Assembly: GCA_038496445.1 (NCBI GenBank)
Contig: JALMLS010000030.1
Span: 62,001-126,000, forward strand
Origin: Trichosphaerium sp. ATCC 40318
Taxonomy: Eukaryota; Discosea; Flabellinia; Trichosidae
Direction: 5' to 3'
DNA length: 64,000 nt
Made by a program: the position numbers and the translations under genes. Shown here in pieces: positions 35,722-47,110 of this stretch (its first letter is position 1; every line of letters begins with the position of its first letter). Below the pieces are notes generated by a model that was not told the DNA's origin, ran no database searches, and was given only the letters and a program-made list of their open reading frames with translations.

Positions 35722-36328
35722 CATGGGTGGCGTAGTAGCAAAGGTTAAGTGGCTTTTAGGGATGGCTCCATTGGAATGTCGTATTCTAATGTTAGGACTA
35801 GACAATGCAGGTGATGTTGATCTTAAGACGTTTTAAAAGGCTCATATAGAACTTTTAGGTAAAACTACCATCCTTTACAGGTTAAAACTCGGAAAAGTCG
35901 TTACAACAATACCCAGCATCGGTTTTAACGTAGAAACGGTAGAATACAATAAAATAAACTTTACCATGTGGGATATTGGAGGACGAGACAAATCACGTTC
36001 ATTATGGCGTCACTACTACGCTAACACAAGCGCTATAATATACGTTATCAATTCTGCTGATTCAGATCGTATTGAAGAGTCAAGAGAAGCAATAGCCACT
36101 TTATTTACCGAAGATGAACTACAAGACGCTGTATTACTTGTTCTCGCTAACAAGCAAGATCTACAAAATGCAATGAGTACCTCAGAAATAGTGGACAAAC
36201 TCGGACTTAAGCTTTTCCGCAACAGGAAGTGGTTTATTCAAGCCACTTGTGCAATAACTGGTGATGGGCTATACGAGGGATTGGAGTGGCTAAATAACGA
36301 ACTACGGAAACCTCTCCAAAACAATTAA
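35722..36328 (+). CDS. Arf-family small GTPase with substituted catalytic glutamine
   Basis: The ATG at 35722 gives [20 protein letters not shown]; Gly2 is the N-myristoylation position. One phase-1 intron (GTGATG... to TTTTAG, about 35811-35858) falls inside the P-loop, giving GLDNAG|GKTT when spliced. Switch I is [15 protein letters not shown] (Ser for the usual second Thr of IPTIG). Switch II is [21 protein letters not shown] and ATCAI supply the guanine-specificity motifs. Length is about 185 residues, typical of Arf. Arf proteins carry WDVGGQDK, where Gln71 positions the attacking water; here it is Arg (codon CGA). The protein should bind GTP but may hydrolyse it poorly or need a special GAP (inference). 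It probably acts at Golgi or endosomal membranes. Confidence 0.9.
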
Positions 36329-36329
36329 A

Positions 36330-36824
36330 AAATGCAACATTTTTCAAATTGGAAAGACACAAGAAGTACTATTACCACCTACAAGATTCATTTATGTAAT
36401 GATAACCTGCACATTTACTGAGATATAATAAATTAGACTTAACAACTTGTATCAACACTTTTTGTCGTAGCAGTATAATGTCATTATTGTAAAAGAGTTG
36501 CACAATGGTTTTGAACTAAAAATAAAAAAGTGTGACTTTTTGAATTATTGTGGGACAATTGAGGAGCGTATTTGTAGTGTAAATCAGCTCTTTCAATCGG
36601 AATCCCGAGCAAGTGACTGTGGAGCAACTGTACATGAACCAACCTGTAACTCTGGATGATTCATGTACAATTTAAGGTGTAGCACATGCACGTTCTCGTT
36701 AAGCTTTCCCTACAAAACAAAAGAGATAATAGCTGGGTTGCTTCAATAATTGGTATGTAATGATTATAATTTTATTAGGAAGGCGGTCTATGTACACAAG
36801 TGTGAAATTACTGTAATTTCTTTA
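36330..36824. other. 3' flank between Arf-like and SFT2-like genes
   Basis: Mostly AT-rich. A minus-strand open block at about 36594-36712, preceded by a good TTTTGTAG acceptor, would encode GKLNENVHVLHLKLYMNHPE and about 20 more residues. It is not in an obvious gene. It could be an alternative terminal exon of the SFT2-like gene or an orphan exon. Confidence 0.25.
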
Positions 36825-37850
36825 CTAAACAGGTAATATTGATGACGCAGCAGACTGTAAACAGAAAGTAAGAATATTTAAAGAAAAAAAATCATAACAA
36901 AGTCTCATTCTGTACCTTCAGTATAGTTTGTCCAAATGGTATATATGATGCTCCATACCAGCAAGCGCTTAGTATTTGTGTAAAAACAGAAGCAAAAGTC
37001 AATATACGTGACCGAAGCTGTCAAAGTGTTAAACGAGTCCTAGATAGGCTTAGCTTGTCTTAACGTACCGATACAGCACAGTATAGCGTAGCGATCATAG
37101 ATGCCACATATATCAAAGCACTAAAAGGGCTTAATAAGTCATAAGAATAGTAATTAATAAAAGTACCTTATAAGCCTATTCTTTGAACAGAGTGTCGCTG
37201 ACAAGCGTTTTAGGTTCGGTACAATGAAGAAAATGCTAAAAAAAACACGTTGACATTAGGTATTGGTCATTTTATACGTTGTTATTACCTTCCAATGAGC
37301 ATAAGACTTCCTAAAGTATAGAATTTACCGAATTGGCGAGGATTTAAGAAAGATATCATCGCCTAGTAGTGTAAGTTGTAGAAATAGCGTCTATACGTAC
37401 TAAAAAACAGAATCCAATGCCACTAGCAAGACATATTACTAAAAACGTTAGCAACATGATTATATTGACTACATTAATTCTGTTTGTGTATTTCAACGCT
37501 TGGAAGGTATAATTAACAGGTTTTGCGCTTACAACTTAAAAGTCAACGTGTTTGTTGTTTGTTTTATTGTTTTACGCCTTTATCTCGTTTTATATCATTA
37601 AAACAACTTACCAAAACCAAATAACCTGTGTTTAATCGAAATACCCCTACATACAGCCGGATCATCAGCCTGTCGCTCTAGTGAGATTGTCTCTATCCAT
37701 TGCATACCGCTAACAACACTTGTAACTGATAAACTATTCAGTCAACAGTTTTAGACAGCACAAAAAACTCTTCGAACGAATTTCATTCGAAAATGGTATT
37801 TCTGCAACTTCGTCGTCATAAAGTTGATTGTCTTCACCTGTACTGAATAA
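36825..37850 (-). CDS. SFT2/Got1-like vesicle-transport membrane protein
   Basis: Short exons splice in phase to give an acidic N-terminus (GEDNQLYDDEVAEIPF) and four hydrophobic segments. These are MLLTFLVICLASGIGFCFL, FYTLGSLMLIG + IFFIVPNLKR, PFSALIYVASMIATLYCAVS, and ASVFTQILSACWYGASYIPF followed by GQTILK. The order and the motifs NPRQFGKFYTLGS and SYIPFG match SFT2-domain proteins (yeast Sft2, SFT2A/B), which assist traffic at the Golgi/early endosome interface. It ends SAASSILPV at 36825. The 5' exon and start ATG are not resolved; 37850 is approximate. The gene lies 3'-to-3' with an Arf-family GTPase, another Golgi-traffic protein. That is suggestive only. Confidence 0.65.
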
Positions 37851-38127
37851 ATATTCTTAAAATACTTCTCTGAACACAGCTATTAGTGCGACGATATCCC
37901 TCCCCAACCACTGAAAGATATCTAGTTACCTCTCACATGTAAAAAAAGCAGAAGAAGTAGTAACGCCAGGTGTCAAATTTCTTTTTTTGTCAGTAAATGT
38001 TTAAACGCCTCAATTATCATCTGAGATGCTAGTGTCATAATTTTTAAAAACCTGGTTGATAGTTTTTGACTTGTTTGTTTTGAGTCAAGTTCATTTCTGT
38101 CTAAACATCATTCACAACACAACAGCG

Positions 38128-40218
38128 ATGCTATATTTGGTTGTTTTTGTAGTGTTAATCGTTTGTGTGTACTTGCTGTACTACAGGAATCGATTACACT
38201 CAAATCTACCTCCAGGCGACTATGGTACGCGTTTGCGATACATTTCTACGCTTTTGACAATTTACTCTTGCAAAAAAGGGTATCCACTCATCGGAAACAC
38301 GTTGAAGTCCTTATATAACCCGTACGGGCATAACAAAGCCCGTTTCGACAAGTATGGAAAAGAGTTTAAAAGTTCTGTACTCCTGGATAACATGACAGTT
38401 GTGCAAGACTCAAAATACGTTTTCTCCCACAAGGTGAGCGTACAAAGTGAAAAAAACCGAATTTGACGCTTTTTTTGTTGGTTCTCAGCCACTCAAAGCG
38501 AGATACGGGTTTTGACGTCTACTAGCATCTTGATTCAGGATGGCCTGAAGGTTGGCGTAAACTCTTGGGTAAGAAGTCACATATGGCTTGTCCAATAGGA
38601 AGAAAGCATAGACTAGAGAGGATGGCACTTGGTGCAGCATTCACTACAACGTAAATAACACTGTTTTACTACAAGCGTAGGACTTTTATCCTAATATATC
38701 TTTTTAGAGCTCTAGAGAGTTATGTACCACTTATTGAAGCGACTACTAACCGCCATCTTGATGAATGGGGATCCAATGATGTTGATATTATTCCAACAGC
38801 AAAAATTTACACATTTGATGTGGTACAGTAGTTGTGAACCGACAAAACGTGACAAGTTACTTTTTTTTTTATCAACATCATTAAGTATTTTTTTAGGCTG
38901 CACGTGTTTTAATTGGTGAACAAATGCCACAAGAAGAGATAGAAGAGATGTTAAATATTTTTAAACAATGGGTAATACACAACACCGCTTGAGAATAAGA
39001 AGTGTTACTCAATCAAATAATAGATAACTAATTGTTTTTTTCGAAAATAGGGAAAAGGTTGGCTAGCTCTTCCATATGAGATTCCATTCACAAACTTCTA
39101 TTATGCTATGATAGCAAGACGCCAGCTTTTATCAAAATTTGAAGCTATACTCGATAAGAAACTAGCTAACCCAGTACAACACAATAGCTTTTTTTTTGAA
39201 ATATTTACAAACTGCTACCCATATAGAATAGACAAAAGATTGGTTCCATTGACCATCTCATTGACTCAAAGTACGGAAAGGGTTTTGACTGTTATGATTC
39301 TCTTAACTAATAAACTTTAAGGGATGAGGAAGGGAACTCATTAACAAAAGAAGAACTTCTTGATCAGATGCTTCTTCAAATTTTCGCAGGCACGTGTTTC
39401 TTCTTTTTTTTCTGACTGCGTTTTTCCTCTGTGCTATTCTTACAGATATCAACAAGGTTATGATACAACAGCATCCACAATTTCGTCTATGATGTACTAC
39501 TTGGGACACAACCAAAATGTCATTGAAAAGGTGTATCATGAAGTCAAAGAAGTTGGCGTTCAAACTCTAAAAGACGAAGACTATAGCACAATTTCTGCAT
39601 TTCCTTACCTAGATGCAACAATAAAAGAGGTACAAGTTCATGTAACTGCTAACATATCTAATGTAACTGCTAGGTGATGAGGATGAAGCCACCAGTACCT
39701 GCTGTTATCAGACAAGCGAAGGATGCTACTACAACACCAATGGTACATTTTGTTGGTTTTTACAGAAACCTTACATCTTCTAGGGATACAGCGTACCTAA
39801 GTCATGGGGTATACTATTACCGGTACAGTTTATCCAAAACAACCCTGACTCATGGGTAGAACCGAGAGATGTACGCTGTAGAACTAGTCAAATCAATGCG
39901 AATACTGTTTAACTTTCAATAGTTTAAACCTGAGCGCTTCATAGAGAAGTCAATTAAGAATAATGTTTATTGTCCATTTGGGGGAGGTCGCCGTATGTGC
40001 TTAGGTAAGTATTTCTCTACAAGAACTAGTCGTAGTGATTAGTGAGAACTAAAAATGTGCTAGGTTATAAGCTTGCAAACTTGGAACTTAAAATATTCTT
40101 GCTCAAGTTTTGTTGTCGTTATGAAAAGGTTACGTTTACAAATCCTATTGAATTGACCTTTCCCTTTGGTACGTGGCAAGGTAATGTAAGTGTAACACCA
40201 CGAAAAACCCAAAAATAA
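38128..40218 (+). CDS. Cytochrome P450 (CYP26/CYP120/CYP51-like)
   Basis: The ATG at 38128 starts an N-terminal membrane anchor (MLYLVVFVVLIVCVYLLYY), then LPPGDYG|GYPLIGNTLKSLY across a short intron. The middle region has GWPEGWRKLLG and the helix pair before it. The I helix is GYDTTASTISSMMYYLG. The K-helix ExxR is EVMR, created across an intron ending near 39674. The heme loop is PFGGGRRMCLG (about 39978-40068), with Cys as the thiolate ligand. Eight or more introns of 45-110 nt are present. It ends TPRKTQK at 40218. It is a microsomal monooxygenase acting on a lipid or sterol-like substrate (family inference). A fragment of its 39739-39943 segment is found inverted at 44378-44581. Confidence 0.85.
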
Positions 40219-40717
40219 ACAAACTTGGTTTCTTGGAGAGACGATTTTTGTGTACCGTGAGTAAGTATTCTCACAACTACTTTTTCCGTTGCCCTTATTA
40301 CATCACGTGCCACTAAATTGTTGTATACCTATATGCTCGTACCGGATTTGATACATCAGGGTATCCAGGAAATCCAAATCATAAAAGATCAAGTTTACTT
40401 TAGTCATGAATGCACGTTTTAAATTCCATTAAAAATAAAGTCTCAGACTCTTTCACTCCGATAGTCATAGACGTAACTACAAAAAGGCTTTTGTAGGCCT
40501 GAAGCAAGTTTTAATTGTCAAAGAACTTGCTACTTTATCTATTGTATGAAGTATCTAACACTCGTTTACCTTAAATAATAGAGGTAATTGTTCATACAAA
40601 AGAAGACAAATGTGCTTGGCAAAAAAAGTCAGGTTGAAGGTACATTTTGGCATGAGACGGTTTGCAAGTTATCAATAGGCGTAGTTTAGATTTGTATCAC
40701 CTTGTATAACACATTCA

Positions 40718-41335
40718 TTACATTACACAACAATTTTTTTCAAATTCACGATTATAAGAGACCTCCTCTCCATGATCAAAAACATAGTGTTTATCACGAA
40801 ATCCGGCATTCCTTATTAGACAATTTCCATGTCTTCTGCCATTTATAAAAAAACTCTTCTCTATCATTGTACCTTCATAAGTGTACATTAAGTAGCTGCC
40901 ATCAATGAGATCATTCTTATAGTAAGTCACACGTCTCAAAGCACCATTGGTGAAGAACTCTTTACGAGTACCATTCATCAACCCATTTTTATAGTAAGTC
41001 AGTTCTTTGGTCTTACCGTTTTTATACCACTTCTCTACCACTCCATCAAGTCTACCATCAACATACGTTGAAGACTCAGCTGGTAGACCATTCTTGTACC
41101 ATTCTTTATAGTCTCCTATTGGCTTATCGTCTTCATATTTGATATGAAGGTACTTTTGTCCGTTTGAATGATAAAGTGTCCATAATCCATGACGTTGTAT
41201 TTTTTCATTGTATCTTGTTGTTATTGCTGTACCTCTGCATAGCGTTGGCCATATTTTATGTATTGTTGGGTGTAATGAAGTTATCTTAGCGTGTAATTCA
41301 AGAGGAATGTCCGTTAGGGTTACACTACGCTTGTA
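40718..41335 (-). CDS. F-box-like / MORN-type repeat protein, copy 2
   Basis: The open frame gives an F-box-like helix (LTDIPLELHAKITSLHPT) then successive MORN-variant units: HGLWTLYHSNGQKYLHIKYE, IGDYKEWYKNGLPAESS, DGVVEKWYKNGKTKELTYYK, MNGTRKEFFTNGALRRVTYY, HGNCLIRNAGFRDKH. It ends in KNCCVM at 40718. An AG acceptor sits at about 41336, so at least one 5' exon is missing; no start is assigned. This is the same architecture as the 33600-34860 gene without its coiled coil. Such F-box + MORN (YwqK-type) proteins are also common in some giant viruses (established for Marseilleviridae), so transfer in either direction is possible (inference). Confidence 0.6.
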   Translation of the reverse strand, partial: YKRSVTLTDIPLELHAKITSLHPTIHKIWPTLCRGTAITTRYNEKIQRHGLWTLYHSNGQKYLHIKYEDDKPIGDYKEWYKNGLPAESSTYVDGRLDGVVEKWYKNGKTKELTYYKNGLMNGTRKEFFTNGALRRVTYYKNDLIDGSYLMYTYEGTMIEKSFFINGRRHGNCLIRNAGFRDKHYVFDHGEEVSYNREFEKNCCVM

Positions 41336-41996
41336 AACAAGTTAGCAAGCACTTTTGGTACGAAGGCGAAAGCAGACACGATAAACGTACATATTGCTAC
41401 TAAACGTATTGTTTACAGTCTCATCACATCCTTTAATCATTTTGTTGACGTTACAGTTGCTTTAAGTGCTGTTTTGTGTTTATTCGTAGTCTAAAAATAG
41501 GCCGCTTGACTTATCTAGAAAACGTGTAGAAGATTGACGTACTTGGATAACAACCAACCTATTTCTTTGTTAGTTGATGTTGCTTTATGTACGTTGTATT
41601 CAAGGTGATAGCGAGCATACATTCATCTCGCAAATATGATCAACGGGCTCAACTATGGAAAAACGTTTCGGAAAAAAAAAACTGCAGGTAAATGTCCGCT
41701 AATACTGAAAATATGTAGCATAATAGTCGGCATTCATGCCAACACTCCGAAGATTAACGATCCTAGAGGCACAACAGGAACTCCTAGTAGCTTTTTATTG
41801 ATACCACAGTTTACCACGTGCCACAAAACAGTTTTGTGATTGGGGCGGCTGTTCTTTTGTGTGTTATTCTGGAAATCTCCGTATTTTGAAAGATGGACTT
41901 ATAGCGCACAGCACACTACCCTTCTTTATTTTTTAAGGAGGATAACATTTCGGGGCTCACAAAACAGAGCGAACAAACTACACCAAAACAAATCTC

Positions 41997-43877
41997 ATGA
42001 TAAAATCACTTCTGCTTTTATTGGTGGCAATCCAAGCTACATGCTTAGTTCTTCACGATAGTAAAGGAGACAGTACAAGCCTAAAAAAGAACTAATTTTT
42101 ATTTTGTTTTATTTCTTATTTCCCTCACGCCAACCTTTCTATTACAGGCTTTTATGACACTCCAAACATCGCATGGTTATCTAAAGACAGTTGGAAAGAA
42201 AATAAAATTACAGGTACGTGTAATCGTTTGTACACGTGCTCTAACCGCCAGAGCTTCAAAAACTGGCGTGTTCTGTGTTACCAACTCTAGAAAATAACGC
42301 TATAATAAACATAAAAACTACATCACCGTAGAATACTAAGGGATGCCCTAGGCTTGATTGTTAGCTTAAAACACCCTAATGTCACGGGTAGAATAGTTTA
42401 TCTAACAAGCATGGGTCGTAGATGGGTTTATGGAGCGACACAGGCATTAGAGAGAGGCGCTATTGGTCTGGTGGTACGAGATGAAACGTTTGGTACTCAT
42501 TTTTATTTCTCATACAAAAAGTACATCTCATTGTTTTGAAGCTGTTCCTGGTTCATTAAATTATATAAGACTTATTAACACAGCGAGTTATTCATCTGGT
42601 ATTCCAACTGTTACGACTGGAGACGATTTAGGAGATATATTAGATGACCTAGACGAAATATTTAATGGATCTTATCCGTCAAAAAATGTGACTTTAGTCA
42701 ATGGAGGTAACTTCTTGTTGTGAGCACATGTGAAACACGTGACCAATACTAAAAAGACTTCACAATTTTTATATATTGTACTAACTTTATTCACAGACGA
42801 TAATCCATGGTGGGGGATAAATGTAGTTGGATTTGTACGAACAGTTACCATAAAACATTTGAAGATTTACTAAGAATGTTTTAGACTTTCTTCTCAATAT
42901 TTATTGGATTCTTGGCAATCCTTGCAGCATCTATGGCGATTTATAAGATAAATAATATAACAACACGCACAGGCACCTTCTTTTCAGTTCCTATATTCTG
43001 TTTATACGTTGAAGCTATTGCAAACACTGGTAACAGTTAGACTAGTTCTGAAAATACAGTTTAACTCTATTTTAGTACGAGCGATTTATGTCGTTATAGA
43101 CCCGCTGTATTCACGGAGAATATTCCCTAAACTAATACACGATGTATTGTATGTTGGTTTGACTTCTTTGTCTCTTACAACAACAGTACTCATTGCTTTT
43201 TACTGGTAAGTAAACTTGAACTCTTTTGGTGTCTTCTTTTCTTTTTATCTTACAAAGCCATCAAAGGCATGATATTCTGAACAGCTCCACTGCATTACGT
43301 GAGAGGCATAAATATGGAACTCAAAGACTTCTCATTCCAAGTATTTTTATAGTCTCGACATTTGTTGTAGTTGAAATCACAGGTGGTATTATTCTCGCTT
43401 TTTTAGACTTTGGATCTATTTACCTGGCATACCAATTAGTACTTTTCTTGGCTTCTCTTGTTTCAGCAGGATACTTACTTGTCATGGGATCAATAGTGGT
43501 CCATCGTTTAAATACAGTCCAAGCGAAATCAAAAATCCTTACTCGAATAAAACACGTGCGTAGTCCAAAAAAAGTTTGAAGTGATAAATCTGACCTTCTA
43601 TTTTTAGATTACAGTACAAATTATGATTAGCTCCTTGTGTATATTTATCTATGCCATCACAACAATATTCACTGCTTTTCCATCTTACAGAACACCAAAT
43701 GGATTCTTCATCACGTGGACAATATATTGGATTGCTCTTGTTGTAACAAGTTTACTTCAGATTTCAGCAATAAGAAAAAGACCACAACAAAACGTGCCTT
43801 CATCTTCAGGAGGAGAGTTAAATGAGATATCAACCAGTACTAATTTACCTATTTCAACTAACCAAACTCACTTGTAA
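41997..43877 (+). CDS. PA-domain seven-transmembrane protein (TOM1/GPR137-like 7TM)
   Basis: The ATG at 41997 begins a clear signal peptide (MIKSLLLLLVAIQATCLV). A phase-1 intron joins to FYDTPNIAWLSKDSWKE, then the PA (protease-associated) fold: LIVSLKHPNVTGRIVYLTSM, ATQALERGAIGLVVRDE, YSSGIPTVTTGDDLGDIL. An ectodomain linker (NPWWGINVVGFVRT) leads to seven hydrophobic helices, including FFSIFIGFLAILAASMAIYK, AIYVVIDPLYSRRIFPKLI, VGLTSLSLTTTVLIAFYWHD and WTIYWIALVVTSLLQ. The tail is short, hydrophilic and Ser/Thr-rich. The 7TM part resembles TOM1/TOM3/THH1 or GPR137-type proteins, but a remote class assignment is uncertain. It is probably a surface or endosomal receptor. An upstream open segment at 41636-41689 lacks a signal and is not included. 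Confidence 0.65.
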
Positions 43878-43929
43878 ATAATAAAAACAATATTAGAGAT
43901 GGTAACCTATTATTATTGTACGTAAACAA

Positions 43930-44370
43930 ATAAAGGCAATTGTTCATGTTATCTGTTTTTGTACTCCTTGAACTTCGATGATCTGTGATGTACCCAAATT
44001 GAATAAAATGTACACGTGAGAAGTCACACAAAAACTATAAACTTTGAGCTCAAATAATATTACAAACACGATTGATGCAATATTAAGCTTAACAACATTC
44101 AACTTAATGATACACCCTGTATTCTGTTTACAGATACTTTACAACAGTCTTTAATATCTCAACGTCACACTGACCTTGTTTACCGCGCTAGCGCCGTAAT
44201 TGTTAAAATGGGCTGATTGAGGGCTTTCAACCACTCTATGTGTAGAACTCTTAATTTTAAGGCGTTTCAGGCTACTTTTATTCAAAATAAAGTGAGTGGT
44301 GGTTCAATAAGAAGCACTTATATTGTTATTATTCACTGAATGAATACTGCTCTTGTTCTAAAATCACGGA
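43930..44370. repeat. Segmentally duplicated intergenic sequence shared with 57.8-58.1 kb
   Basis: About 43976-44075 is the reverse complement (roughly 85-90% by eye) of 57838-57935; for example TTTGAGCTCAAATAATATTA reads inverted there. About 43940-43975 is direct to 58085-58115 (shared ATCTGTTTTTGTACT and TTGAACT). No gene is seen. Confidence 0.55.
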
Positions 44371-44377
44371 CCGGTTA

Positions 44378-44581
44378 CGAAGCGCTCAGGTTTAAACTAT
44401 TGAAAGTTAACAGTATTCGCATTGATTTGACTAGTTCTACAGCGTATCTCTCGGTTCTACCCATGAGTCAGGGTTGTTTTGGATAAACTGTACCGGTAAT
44501 AGTATACCCCATGACTTAGGTACGCTGTATCCCTAGAAGATGTAAGGTTTCTTACTAAAAACCAACAAAAAATGTACCATG
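44378..44581 (-). pseudogene. Inverted cytochrome P450 fragment
   Basis: This 204-bp segment is nearly identical to the reverse complement of 39739-39943 in the P450 gene. It carries the end of an intron, the coding part for GYSVPKSWGILLPVQF..., another intron, and the start of the FKPERF exon. It has no flanking P450 exons, so it cannot encode an enzyme. High identity including introns shows DNA-level (not RNA-mediated), recent duplication. Confidence 0.8.
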
Positions 44582-44889
44582 TAGTCAAAGTGTCCCAAAA
44601 TTGTTGAACAATAAATGAAGCCTGCACCTAATGAAAAGAGTTCGCAGATCACTCTTGCTGCCAATGATGTAATAAAAATTTAGCACGGAAATTTAATATT
44701 TACAAAAACACAAGAAAAAAAACTCGTGGGGTACTGTATGGCGTTTGACGCGATGCATATGCATATGCCTTTATCACTTGAAGAACTACGGAGTACCACA
44801 TGTGTTTTGTTTAAAAAATGACCCCAATCTGATATGCGAGGTTGGTTTGATGGGTTCAAGAAACGTTCCAAAGCACAAATAGCAATGTA

Positions 44890-45392
44890 TCACGGTTCAC
44901 TCTTAAGTTCAGAGATGTAAAGTGTATCATCTTATGGGTTGATGATAGGTTTTCCAAGGAGAACCAACATACTATAAAGCTATTAAAAGCTCGGCCAAAG
45001 AAAACAGAGGCATGCAACCATATAGAATATGTTGAAGAGTGCTAACACTCCAAAGGTTTTGATATTGACGTCATCCTCAGAGGCTTTGGCATGGCTTCAA
45101 AAGTATAAAGAACATATTATCAATAGGGTACGTATTATAACAAACAGCTACCGTAAAGGTGATGGAGATGATGCAGCAGAGCACTCAGTGAAAAGGCTAA
45201 TTAAGAAAAATACGAAATGGAGTAAAATACCTAATCTTGTGTATTGTGGTACATGTTTTACAACTATCAATCAATTTTTGTAACACACTCATCCTGTTTA
45301 TTGTAGGAAATATACCAAGTGTCAGCTACCTCCAAAAGAAATACAAGAATGTTTCAGTTACAGACAATCCTGTAGATGTATTGGCCTTGTAA
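44890..45392 (+). pseudogene. Truncated copy of the PARP/receiver-like gene's C-terminus
   Basis: The segment matches the minus-strand gene at 58451-58970 in nucleotide sequence, including one intron and the terminal LQKKYKNVSVTDNPVDVLAL. It contains SSSEALAWLQKYKEHI and RIITNSYRKGDGDD but lacks the catalytic N-terminal domain. Upstream of 45029 the matching frame contains stops (for example the counterpart of WVDDKFSKENRH is broken by a shift). It is most simply a decayed 3' fragment. Flanking 3' sequence (to about 45540) is also shared with the 58.0-58.4 kb region, so more than the gene was copied. Confidence 0.75.
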
Positions 45393-45735
45393 ACAAGTGT
45401 CCCTTTTCATTGGTACCTACTATCTATCGAACCATGACAAAAAGCAACCACGTAATCCTTTTTTAAATAAACAAGTCTTCATTGTAACTTTTGACTAATT
45501 TCTAAACCTTGCATAATGTTCTACAGGTAGCCTACACCAACCAAGCTCACCCGAGTTAAAAAGAGGTAACCTGACCCAGTTTTGGAGGAGGTAAACCGTT
45601 TGTGTGGTTTTGTGAGGTATTTGGGGTTGCGTTTCCTTCAACTATTCTTCGATTTTGCTAGCACTTTCCACGCGACTTAAGCTCCGATTTTGTTAAGTTA
45701 CACATCTTTTCTACAGCAAACAACGAAAGCAACAC

Positions 45736-46823
45736 ATGGAACTATCACAATACCTAAAGCGTATAGACTTTAACGAAACAATTACAGAAGCGCGTAGCAT
45801 GAATCGCCTTGCTTTGCTATCAAAACTACAGCTCCAAACTATTTTGCATGTGCCTTTTGAGAACCTAGATATACACCGAAAAGTGCCTGTAGTGTTAGAC
45901 TTGAATAAGATATACGATAAAGTCGTAACGAAAAAAAGGCAAGTTTCAAAAAACGTAAAACTTTGAAAAAAACCTCAAGTCGAGACACAAAAGAAGCTAA
46001 TGTTCTTTCTTTAGAGGAGGATTTTGTTTGGAAGTAAACGCGATTCTGGCATGGGCAGTTGAAGCTCTTGGGTTTAAGTGTACTCGCGTTAGTGGAACTG
46101 TCTTTGATTTCTGTACGTTGAGGCTTTTAAACTTGTTTGCCGATTTTCTCTCTTTCCGCAGGACTTATTTTGTTCAACTAGTTACTAAAGCTTACTTACC
46201 ACTACCTACACACTTGGTGGTAATTGTAACCATCGACGACGTTCAATACGTCGTCGATGTCGGTTTCGGTCCTGCGTCGCCTTGTACGTCACTTGAAGAA
46301 TTGCATAATGCGTCTAAAGGTACCTAGGCGGACCTCTTGAGTTGAAGGAAAATGTTGTTATGAAGCAATATGACAGTCAGGAGTTTAAGTTTACAAAAAC
46401 CGGAGAAACTTGGTTACTCTCGCTTAAACATGGTGGGGATTTTTCTCCTTTGTTTAAATTCGTTCTTGAAGAAACTGAGCTATCAAGATTCTCTGATGCT
46501 GTAAAGTTTACCTATGAAAAGAACCCAATGTTTATTAACCAATGCTTTATTACTAAATTGGTGGATAGTAACAAACGCTTCACACTTTCCAACAACACGT
46601 GAGTTTAGCCTTTTTTTGGCAGTCGGTTTTTGTTATCAGGATTCTCATCTCTTTCTGTAGGTTTAAATCAACGGATTTAGCTACTGGGGATACTGTAGAA
46701 GAGACTGTTACTATTGAACAATATCCAAAGTTACTCTTATCGAAGTTTGGGTACAGCAAGGAAACAATAGCCGAAATTGGAGATAGTTTCAAAGAAGGGT
46801 TCATCCCAAAGAAGGAAAATTAA
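45736..46823 (+). CDS. Arylamine N-acetyltransferase (NAT)
   Basis: The ATG at 45736 begins MELSQYLKRIDFNE, followed by HVPFENLDIHRKVPVVLDLN and, across an intron, RGGFCLEVNAILAWAVEALG, the NAT Cys motif. THLVVIVTIDDVQYVVDVGFGPASP supplies the catalytic His and Asp, completing the Cys-His-Asp triad (residues are visible here; the family mechanism is known). Later exons (KENVVMKQYDSQEF, KNPMFINQCFITKLVDSNK) and the joining intron with an AC|GTGAGT donor (about 46599-46660) restore FKSTDLATGD. It ends IPKKEN at 46823, about 290 residues, the usual length. It transfers acetyl from acetyl-CoA to aromatic amines/hydrazines; the enzyme is cytosolic. The triad looks intact. A DNA hairpin spans the Asp codon (see findings). 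Confidence 0.9.
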
Positions 46824-47110
46824 GCTTTTTTCTCCAAAGCCTCATAGTACCATAAACCTAATGTATTCAACATAAATAAACACCCATTTCATTTTAACTC
46901 TACTAACAAAAGCCCGAGAAAATTACAAGAAAAAATATTCTGGGTTTTTTGAGAAATCTCTTTCATAGCACACGAAGGGACTTCAGTTTCAAAAGACAGT
47001 CTTTTCTTTAACACAATCACAAATACTAAGTCGTCAATGCATCCGGAAGCATAGTTGATTTACAACCTAAAAAAACATTCAACAATCTTCAAAAAAAAGA
47101 CTTGTTTAGG

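Noticed and set aside
36594-36712. Orphan minus-strand exon-like frame (GKLNENVHVLHL...)
   Set aside because: It has a good acceptor and no stops, but I could not connect it to the SFT2-like gene, which already ends at 36825; it is left unassigned.
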